A DNA stretch of 38,574 nt, taken from positions 1 through 38,574 of the IMG/VR virus record IMGVR_UViG_3300045107_000833; one strand, written 5' to 3'. This document shows, in pieces, positions 6,260-14,809 of the stretch (its first letter is position 1; each line of letters starts with the position of its first letter). A program made the translations under genes and the position numbers. A model generated the notes under the pieces. The model was not told the DNA's origin. It did not search any database and saw nothing but the letters and a program-made list of their open reading frames with translations. This stretch comes from a virus.

Positions 6260-7017
6260 CGAAATCGAGCAGCGCGTCTGCACCCCTTGGTGCGCGGCTC
6301 GAGCCGGAGGCGGGAGCGCCGCCCGCCTCCGGCGCACTTTTCACGCCGCTCGAGTCACGGCTTCCGCTCGATCCAACGGGCGAGCAGCTGGTGACCGAGC
6401 TGAGGCGCTTCGCCCGGATCAACAAGCTGACGCTGATCGAGACGCTGGCGCTGGTCGGCAAGGGCATGGAATGGCTCCGCTCTCTATCCGACGTGCGCCG
6501 CCCAGCAGCAGCCACTGTGCAGCGAGTGCGCGGCCTGGTGCTGCAGCTACCGACAGAAGAGACACGGGCGTCGGCGGTTCCCGTCCCTGCCACCGACCCC
6601 GGGCCGGGGGCGGTCTCCGTATCCGCTCCCGGCCACCAATCGCAGCCTAAGCCTGAGATCAGCGAACCGACCAAACGCATGGCCGAGATCCTCGGCTGTG
6701 AGTTCGTACCGAAGCCAGCTTCTTCGATCGCGGAGGAAGTCGCGCGTGAGGCTGAGGCAGCAGTTAGCGCAAAGGCAGCTGCGATTGCCGGCGGGCAGTC
6801 GGTCTCGGCCTTGCGCCTGCCAGCGCCAGCGGCTCTCCAAGCCGCCCTGATCGACGATCACATGGGCGCAATGCGCGCCGTCATCCGGCGTTGGCCCGAG
6901 CTGTGGGTGCGGATCGTCGAGGATGCGCGCGCCAGCGCAGTGCTGCCCGGCGAGTATTTCTTCGAGGCGGTCCGCGTCGGGTTGGATGCTCTCGACGCGA
7001 AGCGAGCGAAGGCATGA
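6256..7017 (+). CDS. Early hypothetical protein (253 aa)
   Basis: GTG start at 6256 overlaps the upstream TGA by 4 nt (GTGA). Upstream in-frame ATG 6133 is rejected because its extension is a shadow of the previous gene. The N-terminus is Ala/Pro-rich, a helical block follows (about residues 45-80), then a low-complexity proline/serine linker (about 105-135) and a helical C-terminal domain. No family recognised. Ends in ATGA coupling with the next gene. Confidence 0.68.
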   Translation: MTKSSSASAPLGARLEPEAGAPPASGALFTPLESRLPLDPTGEQLVTELRRFARINKLTLIETLALVGKGMEWLRSLSDVRRPAAATVQRVRGLVLQLPTEETRASAVPVPATDPGPGAVSVSAPGHQSQPKPEISEPTKRMAEILGCEFVPKPASSIAEEVAREAEAAVSAKAAAIAGGQSVSALRLPAPAALQAALIDDHMGAMRAVIRRWPELWVRIVEDARASAVLPGEYFFEAVRVGLDALDAKRAKA

Positions 7018-7220
7018 GCCGCCGCACCTTCGCCCAGGTCCGCGCCGCCGCGATCGCGACCGAGCGCGCGGCAGCGCGGGCTTATGCTGAGACGTACATC
7101 GGCGAGGTGCGCGGCCAGATCGAGAAGGGCCGGATCTCGGCTTCCGAGGGCGACATGCTCGTGAGGCGGATCCGCGCTTTTGCCGATGGTCTCGAGCAGG
7201 GGTTGCACGTCGATGGCTGA
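7014..7220 (+). CDS. Small charged protein (68 aa)
   Basis: A short, nearly all-helical, Arg/Ala/Glu-rich protein beginning MSRRTFAQVRAA. The ATG overlaps the preceding TGA and the gene overlaps the DUF5131 start by 8 nt. No domain recognised; tight coupling is the main evidence. Confidence 0.65.
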   Translation: MSRRTFAQVRAAAIATERAAARAYAETYIGEVRGQIEKGRISASEGDMLVRRIRAFADGLEQGLHVDG

Positions 7221-8253
7221 CCGCACTTTGATCGAATGGGCCGACGCGACCTGGACGCCGGTCAAGGGCTGCACGCGAGTCTCGCCCGGTTGCGGCGGCC
7301 CCGGCCGCGAAGGCGGCTGCTACGCGGAGATCATGGCCGCGCGCTTCAGCAATCCCGGTCAGTGGGGCGAAGACCTCGCGAAGATCGTCACGCTACCGGA
7401 CGGGACGAAGGATCACCGCTGGACCGGCGTAATCCGGTTCGACGAGGCCGAGCTGCTCAAGCCGCTACGCTGGAAAGCGCCGCGGAAGGTGTTCGTCTGC
7501 TCGACCGCCGACCTGTTCCACGACGGGGTGACGGACGAGCAAATCGATCGCGTGTTCGCAGTTATGGCGCTGAGCCCGCAGCACACGTTTCAGGTGCTGA
7601 CGAAGCGATCGGCTCGCATGCGGCGCTACATCACTGATCGAGCGCGGATGGATTGGCTGAACGCCGAAATCGAGCACGTTGGACTTAAGGCGAGCGTCCC
7701 CACCAACTGTGTGTGCCGTTGCGATCGGGATGACGGAGACATCAGATGGCCGCTCCCGAACGTCTGGCTCGGCATCTCGACCGAGGATCAGACGCGCGCC
7801 GAGGAGCGCATTCCCGATCTGCTCGCCACGCGGGCGGCGGTGCGCTGGATCAGCGCCGAACCGCTGCTCGGGCCGATCGATCTGACCCAAAGCCTCTATA
7901 CAGGCGAGGGCGGAGTGGCGATGCGCGGCTACTTACGCAATCCCGCCGAGCCCGACGACTTTCACTTTTTCGCGAACAAGCTGGATTGGGTTGTCGCCGG
8001 CGGCGAGAGCGGCCCGGGCGCGCGGCCGATGCACCCGGATTGGGCGCGCTCGCTGCGCGACCAGTGCGCGGCGGCGGGCGTGCCGTTCCTTTTCAAGCAG
8101 TGGGGCGCCTATCTGCCGGCCGGTCAAGTTGCGGCGCAAACGGGGCCATGGGATCCCCGCTGCGGATCCAGTCTGCTGACCACAAAGAAGAACGCTGGCC
8201 GTCTGCTCGATGGCGTCCAGCACGACGGCTATCCGGCGAGGGTGGCAGCATGA
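7213..8253 (+). CDS. DUF5131 / phage Gp37-Gp68 family protein
   Basis: A 346-aa member of the Gp37/Gp68 (DUF5131) family. Recognisable blocks are TLIEWADATWTPVKGCTRVSPG at the N-terminus, VFVCSTADLFHDGV (about 93-106), VWLGISTEDQTRAEERIP (about 184-201), WISAEPLLGPIDL, DWVVAGGESGPGARP and FLFKQWG near the end. Three cysteines (Cys20, Cys27, Cys36) with a CYAE motif suggest an iron-sulphur, radical-SAM-like site. The second and third are 8 residues apart, wider than the C-x6-C-x2-C spacing I recall for many members, because of a GPGREGG insert. A further Cys cluster CVCRC lies at about 166-170. The biochemical role is not established. It is followed directly by DNA methyltransferases, so nucleotide or DNA modification is plausible. 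Confidence 0.88.
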   Translation: MADRTLIEWADATWTPVKGCTRVSPGCGGPGREGGCYAEIMAARFSNPGQWGEDLAKIVTLPDGTKDHRWTGVIRFDEAELLKPLRWKAPRKVFVCSTADLFHDGVTDEQIDRVFAVMALSPQHTFQVLTKRSARMRRYITDRARMDWLNAEIEHVGLKASVPTNCVCRCDRDDGDIRWPLPNVWLGISTEDQTRAEERIPDLLATRAAVRWISAEPLLGPIDLTQSLYTGEGGVAMRGYLRNPAEPDDFHFFANKLDWVVAGGESGPGARPMHPDWARSLRDQCAAAGVPFLFKQWGAYLPAGQVAAQTGPWDPRCGSSLLTTKKNAGRLLDGVQHDGYPARVAA

Positions 8254-10157
8254 GCGCAGTCACCGGCTTCATGGCGGGCGCGCTCGCCTTCACCCCGATC
8301 CAAGTGGACGGTCTGTTCATCGACGGCTTCGCCGGCGGCGGCGGCGCGTCCACCGGGATCGAGCAGGCGATCGGCCGCAGTGTCGATATCGCCATCAACC
8401 ACAGCCCGACCGCGATCGCGATCCACCGGGCCAACCACCCCGGCACGACGCATTTCTGCCAGGACATTAAGGCGGTCTGGCCGCTCGCGGCGACGCGGAT
8501 GCAGCCAGTGGCCGGCGCGTGGTTTTCCCCTGACTGCAAAGAGTTCAGCAAGGCGAAGGGCGGTCCGGTCAAGGATCGCAGCATCCGCGCGCTCTGCTGG
8601 GAGGTCGTGACCTGGCTGAAGGACGTGCGCCCGACGTGCGGCTATCTCGAGAACGTCGAGGAGTTCGAATATTCGGCGCCGCTCGACGAAGCCGGCAACC
8701 CGATCAAGGGCCAGGAGGGGCGCGAGTTCAAGCGTTTCGTCCGCGCGATCCGCGCGCTCGGCTATCGAGTGCAATGGCGCATCTTGAAGGCCTGCGACTA
8801 TGGTGCGCCGACCAGCCGCAAGCGCCTTTACATGGTGATGCGCTGCGATGGTCGCCCGATCGTCTGGCCGAAGCCGACCCATGGCGCGCCAGGCTCCCCG
8901 GGCGTGCGCTCGGGCAAGCTGCTGCCGTACCGGACCGCGGCCGAGTGCATCGATTGGAGCATCCCCTGCCCGTCCATCTTCGACCGCAAGCGCGAGCTCG
9001 CCCCGGCCACGAAGCGGCGGATCGCGCATGGTGTGATGCGCTACGTCGTGAACGCGGCCGAGCCGTTCATCGTGCCGGTGACGCACACCCAGACAAGCCC
9101 GCGCGCGCATGCCAGCTCGGAGCCGCTGCGGACGGTCACGACCGCGCACGGGGGTGAGTTCGCGGCGGTGGACGTCCAGGTCGCGCCCCACATCAACACA
9201 AACCGGAACTCAGCCAAGCCTTACACGGCCGGGAATGAGCCCACCCACACCATCACCGCCGAGGGTGCGCATCAGAACCTGGTAAGCGCCACCTTGGTCG
9301 GCGTCGGAGGCCGGCGTGGTCAAAGCCCGCCGATGCCGGTGAATGGGGTCTACCCTACCACGACGGCCAAAGCGGACGCGGCGCTTGCGGGCGTCTCGCT
9401 GGTGAAGATGGGCAACGGCGAGCGCGAGGGGCAGGATCCGCGCGCGCTCGACCCCGCCAAGCCGCTCGGCACTGTCACCGCGACGGGATCTCAGGCTGCA
9501 GCGGTCACCGCCTTCCTGTCGAGCTTCTACACGCAAGGCTCGAACAACCGCTCGGTCGCGAAGCCGCACCCGACCGTGATGGCCGAGAGCGGCAAGTCGG
9601 CTGTCGTCTGCGCGCACGTCGAGCAGGCGAACACAGGCATGGTCGGCCACACGCCGCGCAAGCCGCTGTCGACGATCGTCGGCAAGGGCTGCACGCAGCG
9701 CATCGTCGAGACCACGATGATCGAAGAGGGCGCGCTGCCGCCGGAGCTGATGTCGCGCGCTGTCCAGGTAGCGGCCTTCCTCGTGAAGTACTATGCCACC
9801 GACGGCGAGAACGAGGCGGCGCAGAGCCAGCGCGTCGATCGCCCGCTCGACTGCATCACGACGAAGGCGCGCTTCGCCGTCGTGACGGTCACGATCGACA
9901 CCCGCACCTATGTAATCGTCGACATCGGCCTGCGCATGCTGAAGCCGCGCGAGCTAGCGCGGGCGCAGGGCTTCCCGGATAGCTACGTGCTCGATCCGGA
10001 ATGCTGGTACACGACGAAGAGCGGCGCTCAGAAGTTCGGGCCGCTGCCGATCCATCATCAGATCAGCGCGATCGGGAACAGCGTCTGCCCGCCTGTCGCC
10101 CGGGCGCTCGTCGCAGCCAATCAGCCGAGCGATGCCGAGATGCGGAGGGCGGCGTGA
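8250..10157 (+). CDS. C5-cytosine DNA methyltransferase with repeated recognition region
   Basis: A 635-aa DNA (cytosine-5) methyltransferase. Motif I is FIDGFAGGGGAS (23-34). Motif IV is SPDCKEFSKAKGG with nucleophile Cys96. Motif VI is LENVEEF (133-139). Motif VIII is ACDYGAPTSRKRLYMV (181-196). Motifs IX-X are LKPRELARAQGFP and QISAIGNSVCPPVA. Residues about 291-550 (9120-9899), where the target-recognition domain lies, consist of about seven degenerate units of 33-60 residues. Each carries a P-L-x-T-V/I-T core, with prolines at 292, 331, 369, 405, 439, 472 and 532. The start ATG overlaps the DUF5131 stop (ATGA); a longer upstream frame is a shadow. It probably methylates phage DNA against host restriction. 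Confidence 0.93.
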   Translation: MSAVTGFMAGALAFTPIQVDGLFIDGFAGGGGASTGIEQAIGRSVDIAINHSPTAIAIHRANHPGTTHFCQDIKAVWPLAATRMQPVAGAWFSPDCKEFSKAKGGPVKDRSIRALCWEVVTWLKDVRPTCGYLENVEEFEYSAPLDEAGNPIKGQEGREFKRFVRAIRALGYRVQWRILKACDYGAPTSRKRLYMVMRCDGRPIVWPKPTHGAPGSPGVRSGKLLPYRTAAECIDWSIPCPSIFDRKRELAPATKRRIAHGVMRYVVNAAEPFIVPVTHTQTSPRAHASSEPLRTVTTAHGGEFAAVDVQVAPHINTNRNSAKPYTAGNEPTHTITAEGAHQNLVSATLVGVGGRRGQSPPMPVNGVYPTTTAKADAALAGVSLVKMGNGEREGQDPRALDPAKPLGTVTATGSQAAAVTAFLSSFYTQGSNNRSVAKPHPTVMAESGKSAVVCAHVEQANTGMVGHTPRKPLSTIVGKGCTQRIVETTMIEEGALPPELMSRAVQVAAFLVKYYATDGENEAAQSQRVDRPLDCITTKARFAVVTVTIDTRTYVIVDIGLRMLKPRELARAQGFPDSYVLDPECWYTTKSGAQKFGPLPIHHQISAIGNSVCPPVARALVAANQPSDAEMRRAA

Positions 10158-10495
10158 GAGCGCCGCGTCGGATCCGCCTTTCCCGAGCCAAGGGATGGCG
10201 ACTGCCGGATGGTGCAGTCAACTGCGCCCGACCAGGCCCGCTCGGCAATCCGTTCATTGTGGGCAAAGACGGTGATCGGGCACATTGCGTTGAGCTGCAC
10301 CGCGCACTCCTCGGGGGCCTGATCTGCTTGAGCGCTGGGCCGTCGATCGAGGCGCAGCAGGCACATGTAGAGGCGGTGCGGAAGGCGCTTCCCGATCTTC
10401 GCGGCCGGGATCTCGCCTGCTGGTGCGCTCTCGACGGTAAGCCTTGCCACGTCGACACGTACCTAGAGCTGGCAAATAGGGAGGCGGCCGCGTGA
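10154..10495 (+). CDS. DUF4326 domain protein
   Basis: A 113-aa protein with the DUF4326 pattern: a basic N-terminus, the block VNCARPGPLGNPFIVGKDGD (about 22-41), then LRGRDLACWCALDGKPCHVD (about 82-101) with its CWC...CH cluster and a final leucine-rich helix. GTG start at 10154 overlaps the methyltransferase TGA by 4 nt. Function of the family is unknown; it is frequent in phages beside DNA-modification genes, as here. Confidence 0.82.
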   Translation: MRAPRRIRLSRAKGWRLPDGAVNCARPGPLGNPFIVGKDGDRAHCVELHRALLGGLICLSAGPSIEAQQAHVEAVRKALPDLRGRDLACWCALDGKPCHVDTYLELANREAAA

Positions 10496-11235
10496 CTGCG
10501 AACCGCTCCACCGCCGTCATGCAGCGCCGATCAGTGCCACGCGGGCTCGACTACTTCCCCACCCCGCCCTTCGCCACCCGCGCGCTTATGATCGCGCTTG
10601 GCAAGCAGCTTGGCGGGCTCGAGTCTCTCCGCACCATGTCGGCGTGGGAGCCGGCGTGCGGCGAGCTGCACATGGCCAAGGTGCTGGCCGAGTTTTGCGA
10701 CCAGGTTCGGGCCAGCGACGTGTTCCGGTATTCGGCTGAGCACGAGCTAATCGACTTCACGCTGACCGGGTCGACTGAGCCGGAGGTCGACCTGATCGTC
10801 ACGAACCCGCCCTTTGCCGCGGCCGAGGCCTTCATCGCGACGGCACTTGGACGGGCCCGGCGCGCTGTGGCGATGCTTGTGCGGTCGGCCTTCCTCGAAG
10901 GCGGTGGCCGTCACGAGCGCCTCTTCGCGGTGACGCCGCCTACCCATGTGCTTCAGTTCGTCGAGCGGGTCGTGATGCTCGAAGGTCGCCTGGTGCGCGC
11001 GAACGAGCCTGATCCTTTCACTCAGGACGGGCGGTCGGTGCGATCCGCGACGGCCTACTGCTGGCTTGTCTGGATGATGGACGGGCCGGGCAAGGTGCTG
11101 GGTTGGCCTGCGATCGCAGAGACGAAGCTCATGTGGATCCCGCGCTGTCGTGAGCGACTCGAGCGGCCCGGCGACTATCCCGACTACGCCCGTGCGGTCG
11201 AGATCGCGCCTGCGCCTCTCCTGGAGGTCGCATGA
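10492..11235 (+). CDS. N6-adenine-type DNA methyltransferase
   Basis: A 247-aa class I SAM-dependent methyltransferase. DYFPTPPFATRAL (20-32) resembles motif X. AWEPACGELHMAKVL (51-65) is the SAM-binding motif I. NPPF (105-108) is the catalytic motif IV typical of amino-group DNA methyltransferases. The small size, with no separate recognition domain, fits an orphan phage enzyme. GTG start at 10492 overlaps the previous stop (GTGA), and the gene ends overlapping the zinc-ribbon gene. With the C5 enzyme it forms a two-methyltransferase block. Confidence 0.85.
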   Translation: MTANRSTAVMQRRSVPRGLDYFPTPPFATRALMIALGKQLGGLESLRTMSAWEPACGELHMAKVLAEFCDQVRASDVFRYSAEHELIDFTLTGSTEPEVDLIVTNPPFAAAEAFIATALGRARRAVAMLVRSAFLEGGGRHERLFAVTPPTHVLQFVERVVMLEGRLVRANEPDPFTQDGRSVRSATAYCWLVWMMDGPGKVLGWPAIAETKLMWIPRCRERLERPGDYPDYARAVEIAPAPLLEVA

Positions 11236-11471
11236 GCCGGCGGCACGTCTGTCCAGGTCCGGGCTGCGGCCGCCCGCTCGAGCGCTGGCAGCGCCTCTGC
11301 TCGGCATGCTTCCGCGCCCTTCCGAAGGATCAGCAGCGCGCTATCGCGACGGCCCGTGTCGAGCGCAGGATCCTCGACGCGGCGCAGCTCACGCGCGCGG
11401 CCGTCGCCTGGCTAGCGGAGCACAACCCGGCCGAGTTGACGGCGCGCCGATTGGGCGAGTCCGGACCGTGA
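11232..11471 (+). CDS. Small zinc-ribbon-like protein (79 aa)
   Basis: The N-terminus carries two Cys pairs, CPGPGC (7-12) and CSAC (23-26), typical of a small zinc ribbon. A basic helical tail follows. ATGA overlap with the methyltransferase places it in the same transcript. It may bind nucleic acid or act as a partner of the neighbouring enzymes; that is inference. Confidence 0.7.
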   Translation: MSRRHVCPGPGCGRPLERWQRLCSACFRALPKDQQRAIATARVERRILDAAQLTRAAVAWLAEHNPAELTARRLGESGP

Positions 11472-11546
11472 GCCTCGGCATCGGGCGAGCAGAATAGAAC
11501 ACACCCGCAGGGGGCACAGTTTTCCGTGAGAAGTAACCCGCATGTC

Positions 11547-11563
11547 GCCTCGTCTTCCGAGGC
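11547..11563. other. Short hairpin before the primase gene
   Basis: GCCTCG and CGAGGC form a 6-bp stem around TCTTC in the 125-nt gap between the zinc-ribbon and primase genes. No T-run follows. I see no other structure and no convincing promoter in this gap. Confidence 0.25.
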
Positions 11564-11596
11564 CGATTTCGTGCGCTCTGGCGCCGAGCAAAGCCG

Positions 11597-14560
11597 ATGA
11601 GCACGCGCGCCGATCTGCCGTCGCCTATGGCCTCGGCCGCGCTGCAATATGCGCGCCGCGGCTGGCCGATCTTCCCGTGCCGCGAGTGTGACGGCGAACC
11701 CTATCAGATCCGCACGGGCAAGCGCGCCGGCGAGATGGTCACGCCCAAGGCAAAGCAGCCCTACGTCGCCACCGGCCTGAAGGCCGCGACGGCCGACGAG
11801 ACGCAGATCCTCAGGTGGTGGAAGCAATGGCCGAATGCGATGATCGGCCTCCCGCTGGGCGCGGTGACCCGGGACGGCGATGGCTTCTTCGCCCTGGACT
11901 TCGACCCGCGGCACGATCCCGAGACTGGCGAGGATTTCACGCTCGAGCTGCTGAAAGAGCGCCTCGAGGCGCAGATGGGCTGCGCGGTGCCGGAGTCGCT
12001 CGCAGTCCGCACGCCCTCGGGTGGGGTGCATATCTACCTGCGCCAGCCCCGCGACGGAGGCGAGGAGATCCGCAACCGGGGCAATCTTCCCGAGCATGTC
12101 GACGTGCGCGGTCGCGGCGGTTACGTGATCGCGCCGCCCTCGATCATCGTCGAGCCGTGCGCAGACGCGACGCCGGGCAAGTATCGATGGCTCCGCGGCC
12201 GTGTGGACGCTCCCGTCGCCGAAGCGCCGCCGGCTCTCATCGAGATCCTGCGCGATCGGAGCGGCCGAAGGGCTGAGGAGCGGTCGACGCCGTCCCCTGC
12301 AGCCTCTGCGCGATCGCCTACGGGCAGCTCTGGGGACGTCGACGATCGTGTCCGCGAGGCAATCCGGAAGTACGGCCTGGCCGCCCTGGACGCGGAGCTC
12401 GAGCGCGTCCGCTCGGCCGCCTCCGGCAAGCGCAACGCGCAGCTGAACGAGAGCGCGCTCAAGATCGCGGCGCTGACCGTGTCAACGCCGATCGCGGCGA
12501 TCGACGGGCGACTCGCCCGCTCTCTCCTCGAGGCCGCGGCGCGCGAGAACCCGGGGCGGGATGGCGACGGGCAGCTGCTCGCAACGATCGAGAGCGGCTG
12601 GTCCGCCGGAATCAACAACCCTCGCAACCTCGGAGAGGTCGCGGCCACTGTCATCGAGCGCGCTCGCCGCGCGCCCTCCGCCCGTCGTTCCTCCCGTCCC
12701 CCCGCCCCCAGCAATGATGAGAATGGCAAGCCAACCTCCCGTGAGGGAGGTATCGGCGCCAAGTCGACGGCAAAAGGGGGTGCGGGGCCGGATTTGGCGC
12801 GATCGTGCGCCTTTCTGCCGTTGACCGACCTCGGGAACCTGGAGCGCTTCCTGAAGCGCCACGGCAATGATTTCCTGCATGTCGAGGCCTGGGGGTGGCT
12901 GGCGTGGGACGGGAAGCGCTGGAGCCGTGACATGGCCGAGCCGCTGCTCGGTGCAGCCGTGCAGGAGACAATCCGTGCAATCCAGGATGAGGCCGAATGG
13001 GTGCGCTCGAGCGGCGTACCATGGCCACCAGAAGGCGGCTTCCCAGTCGACGATCTGAGCGACGACGACGACGAGGACGCCCAGTGGTTCAAGCACAGCG
13101 ACACGGTCAAGAAACAGCGCAAGACGAAGAACGTCTTGTGGTGGCAGCAGCGGCAGCTCGCGCGCAAATCGCACAATGCAGGCGAGCGCTTCGACACGAT
13201 CGTTCAGGTCAAGTCGAATGGGGATATCGTCCTCCTCTCCGACAAGCTTGCGGCCTGGGGGCGCACGTCGGAGGGCGCTGGGCATATCAACTGCATCGCC
13301 AAGCTGGCTGAGGCTCGTCTCGCTGCACGAACGCAAGATTTCGACTCCGATCCACTGCTACTGAACCTGCAAAACGGAACGATCGTCTTCGAGCGCCCAG
13401 GCGAGCATGGCTCCGCACGCTACAGGTTCCGCGAGCACCGGCGAGAGGACCGGATCACCAAGATCGGCAACGCTGACTATCTCGCCGGCGCGAGCTCGCC
13501 GCTGTTCGATCGGTTCATCTCGACGGTGCAGCCATCACCGGAGATGCGCGAGTTCCTCGAGGACTGGGGCGGCTACAACTGCCTCGGTCTGGCCGACGCC
13601 CAGAAGATGGCCGTGTTCTACGGTGAAGGCTCGAACGGCAAAGGCGTGTGGGTCTCCACGGTCGCTTGGTGCCTTGGCGACTATGCCTGGTCGACGGGCA
13701 TCGAGACTTTCATGGACGCCGGCAGGACACGCAAGGGTTCCGAGGCCTCGCCAGACCTGGCCGCGCTCGCTGGTCGCCGCATGGTGTACGCCAACGAGCC
13801 AGAGGACAACTCGAAGTTCGCCGACGGCCTGGTCAAGTCGCTCACCAGCGACGAGCCGAAGGGCGGTGTCCGCGAGCTGATGAAGCCGCCGTTCGAGCTG
13901 CAGATCACATTCACGAACACCGTCATGGCGAACAACATGCCGAGGATCAGCACCGATCACGGCATTCAGCGACGCGTCCAGATCGTCCCCTGGGAGGTTA
14001 TCATCCCCGATGATCAGCAGGATCTGCAGCTGAAAGCGAAGCTGAGACTGGAAGCAAGCGGCGTCCTGAATAGGCTGATCGCCGGCGCGCTTCGCTATCT
14101 CGATCGCGGGCTCATGATCCCGGAGGCGGTGAAGGAGGCGACCCGCGAGTATCAGCAAGAGAACGATCCGCTCGGCCGCTTCCTCGAGCTTTGCGTTGCA
14201 AGAGTGAAGGGCGAGACAGTCGGGGCGACGCCCATGCACCGCGTCTTTGCCGCCTGGCAGACATGGGCTGGGCAGCTGCCTCAGACTGGCAAGCCATGGT
14301 CGCCGAAGTTCCTAAACGCGCAGATGCGACGGAAGGGTTTCCGAATAACCAAGTCGAGCTCGATGGTCTGGCAGGACGTGTTCCTGCGCTACGCAGAGAG
14401 CGACTTCACGGACCACGAGGGCAAGCCCCGAGAGGGCGAGCTGCCGAAGCCGCGCCGTGCTCCGGGCGAGGATGCCCCCGAACCCCCGCGGGATGGCGTC
14501 AACTTCGGGACCCTCCCGCCCTCTGCCGACTGGGACGAAGACGATCTTATGCCGCCCTGA
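11597..14560 (+). CDS. Primase-polymerase / SF3 helicase replication protein
   Basis: A 987-aa fused replication initiator. The N-terminal Prim-Pol domain (about 10-215) has ALQYARRGWPIFPC, catalytic aspartates in FFALDFD (D101, D103), the TPSGGVHIY histidine block (139-147) and VRGRGGYVIAPPS. A low-complexity linker follows (about 220-395), then a D5/P4-type region (about 400-650). The superfamily 3 helicase has Walker A GEGSNGKG at 676-683, and a VYANEPEDNSKF block follows. The C-terminus is an acidic, proline-rich tail. It should unwind the origin and prime phage DNA synthesis. No separate helicase, initiator or loader gene is seen, so this one protein probably runs replication initiation with host polymerase III. 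The candidate origin repeats lie directly downstream. Confidence 0.93.
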   Translation: MSTRADLPSPMASAALQYARRGWPIFPCRECDGEPYQIRTGKRAGEMVTPKAKQPYVATGLKAATADETQILRWWKQWPNAMIGLPLGAVTRDGDGFFALDFDPRHDPETGEDFTLELLKERLEAQMGCAVPESLAVRTPSGGVHIYLRQPRDGGEEIRNRGNLPEHVDVRGRGGYVIAPPSIIVEPCADATPGKYRWLRGRVDAPVAEAPPALIEILRDRSGRRAEERSTPSPAASARSPTGSSGDVDDRVREAIRKYGLAALDAELERVRSAASGKRNAQLNESALKIAALTVSTPIAAIDGRLARSLLEAAARENPGRDGDGQLLATIESGWSAGINNPRNLGEVAATVIERARRAPSARRSSRPPAPSNDENGKPTSREGGIGAKSTAKGGAGPDLARSCAFLPLTDLGNLERFLKRHGNDFLHVEAWGWLAWDGKRWSRDMAEPLLGAAVQETIRAIQDEAEWVRSSGVPWPPEGGFPVDDLSDDDDEDAQWFKHSDTVKKQRKTKNVLWWQQRQLARKSHNAGERFDTIVQVKSNGDIVLLSDKLAAWGRTSEGAGHINCIAKLAEARLAARTQDFDSDPLLLNLQNGTIVFERPGEHGSARYRFREHRREDRITKIGNADYLAGASSPLFDRFISTVQPSPEMREFLEDWGGYNCLGLADAQKMAVFYGEGSNGKGVWVSTVAWCLGDYAWSTGIETFMDAGRTRKGSEASPDLAALAGRRMVYANEPEDNSKFADGLVKSLTSDEPKGGVRELMKPPFELQITFTNTVMANNMPRISTDHGIQRRVQIVPWEVIIPDDQQDLQLKAKLRLEASGVLNRLIAGALRYLDRGLMIPEAVKEATREYQQENDPLGRFLELCVARVKGETVGATPMHRVFAAWQTWAGQLPQTGKPWSPKFLNAQMRRKGFRITKSSSMVWQDVFLRYAESDFTDHEGKPREGELPKPRRAPGEDAPEPPRDGVNFGTLPPSADWDEDDLMPP

Positions 14561-14568
14561 CCCTCCCT

Positions 14569-14589
14569 TCCTCCCATTCGTCGGGAGGA
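14569..14589. other. Hairpin TCCTCCC/GGGAGGA after the primase gene
   Basis: A perfect 7-bp stem around ATTCGTC, 9 nt after the primase stop. No T-tract follows, so a factor-independent terminator is doubtful. Its left arm is the same TCCTCCCATT word repeated at 14766 and 14778, tying it to the neighbouring repeat cluster. Confidence 0.4.
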
Positions 14590-14809
14590 TAACGGGTCCG
14601 GAGATAGTGGCAGATTTCCGCCATTCCGGGAGCTTGTGGGAGCTTGGGAGCTTCTCGCGGACCTTGTTGCATAGCGTGTGTGCGCGGGCGCGCGTGCGAG
14701 ATCATCCCTCATGTGCCTCCCAACATCCCTGAAACGAGCGAAGGCCTTGTTATGCTTAGAAATGATCCTCCCATTCATCCTCCCATTGAAAGGGAGCTTG
14801 GGAGCTTCT
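14569..14809. repeat. Short-repeat cluster (iteron-like), candidate origin or regulatory site
   Basis: GGGAGCTT occurs five times: 14628, 14638, 14646, 14792 and 14800. The 18-mer GGGAGCTTGGGAGCTTCT is present twice, at 14638-14655 and 14792-14809. TCCTCCCATT occurs three times: 14569, 14766 and 14778. The cluster fills the gap after the primase-helicase and extends into the start of the next gene. Iteron-like repeats beside an SF3 helicase gene suggest a replication origin; an operator function is an alternative. Confidence 0.5.

Noticed and set aside
12121-13197. Serine/arginine-rich minus-strand frame under the primase linker
   Set aside because: It lies opposite the low-complexity linker of the primase-helicase; composition follows GC bias and there is no start context.
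14569-14589. Intrinsic terminator after the primase gene
   Set aside because: A good stem but no T-tract; the left arm belongs to a wider repeat family, so it is listed as part of the repeat cluster instead.
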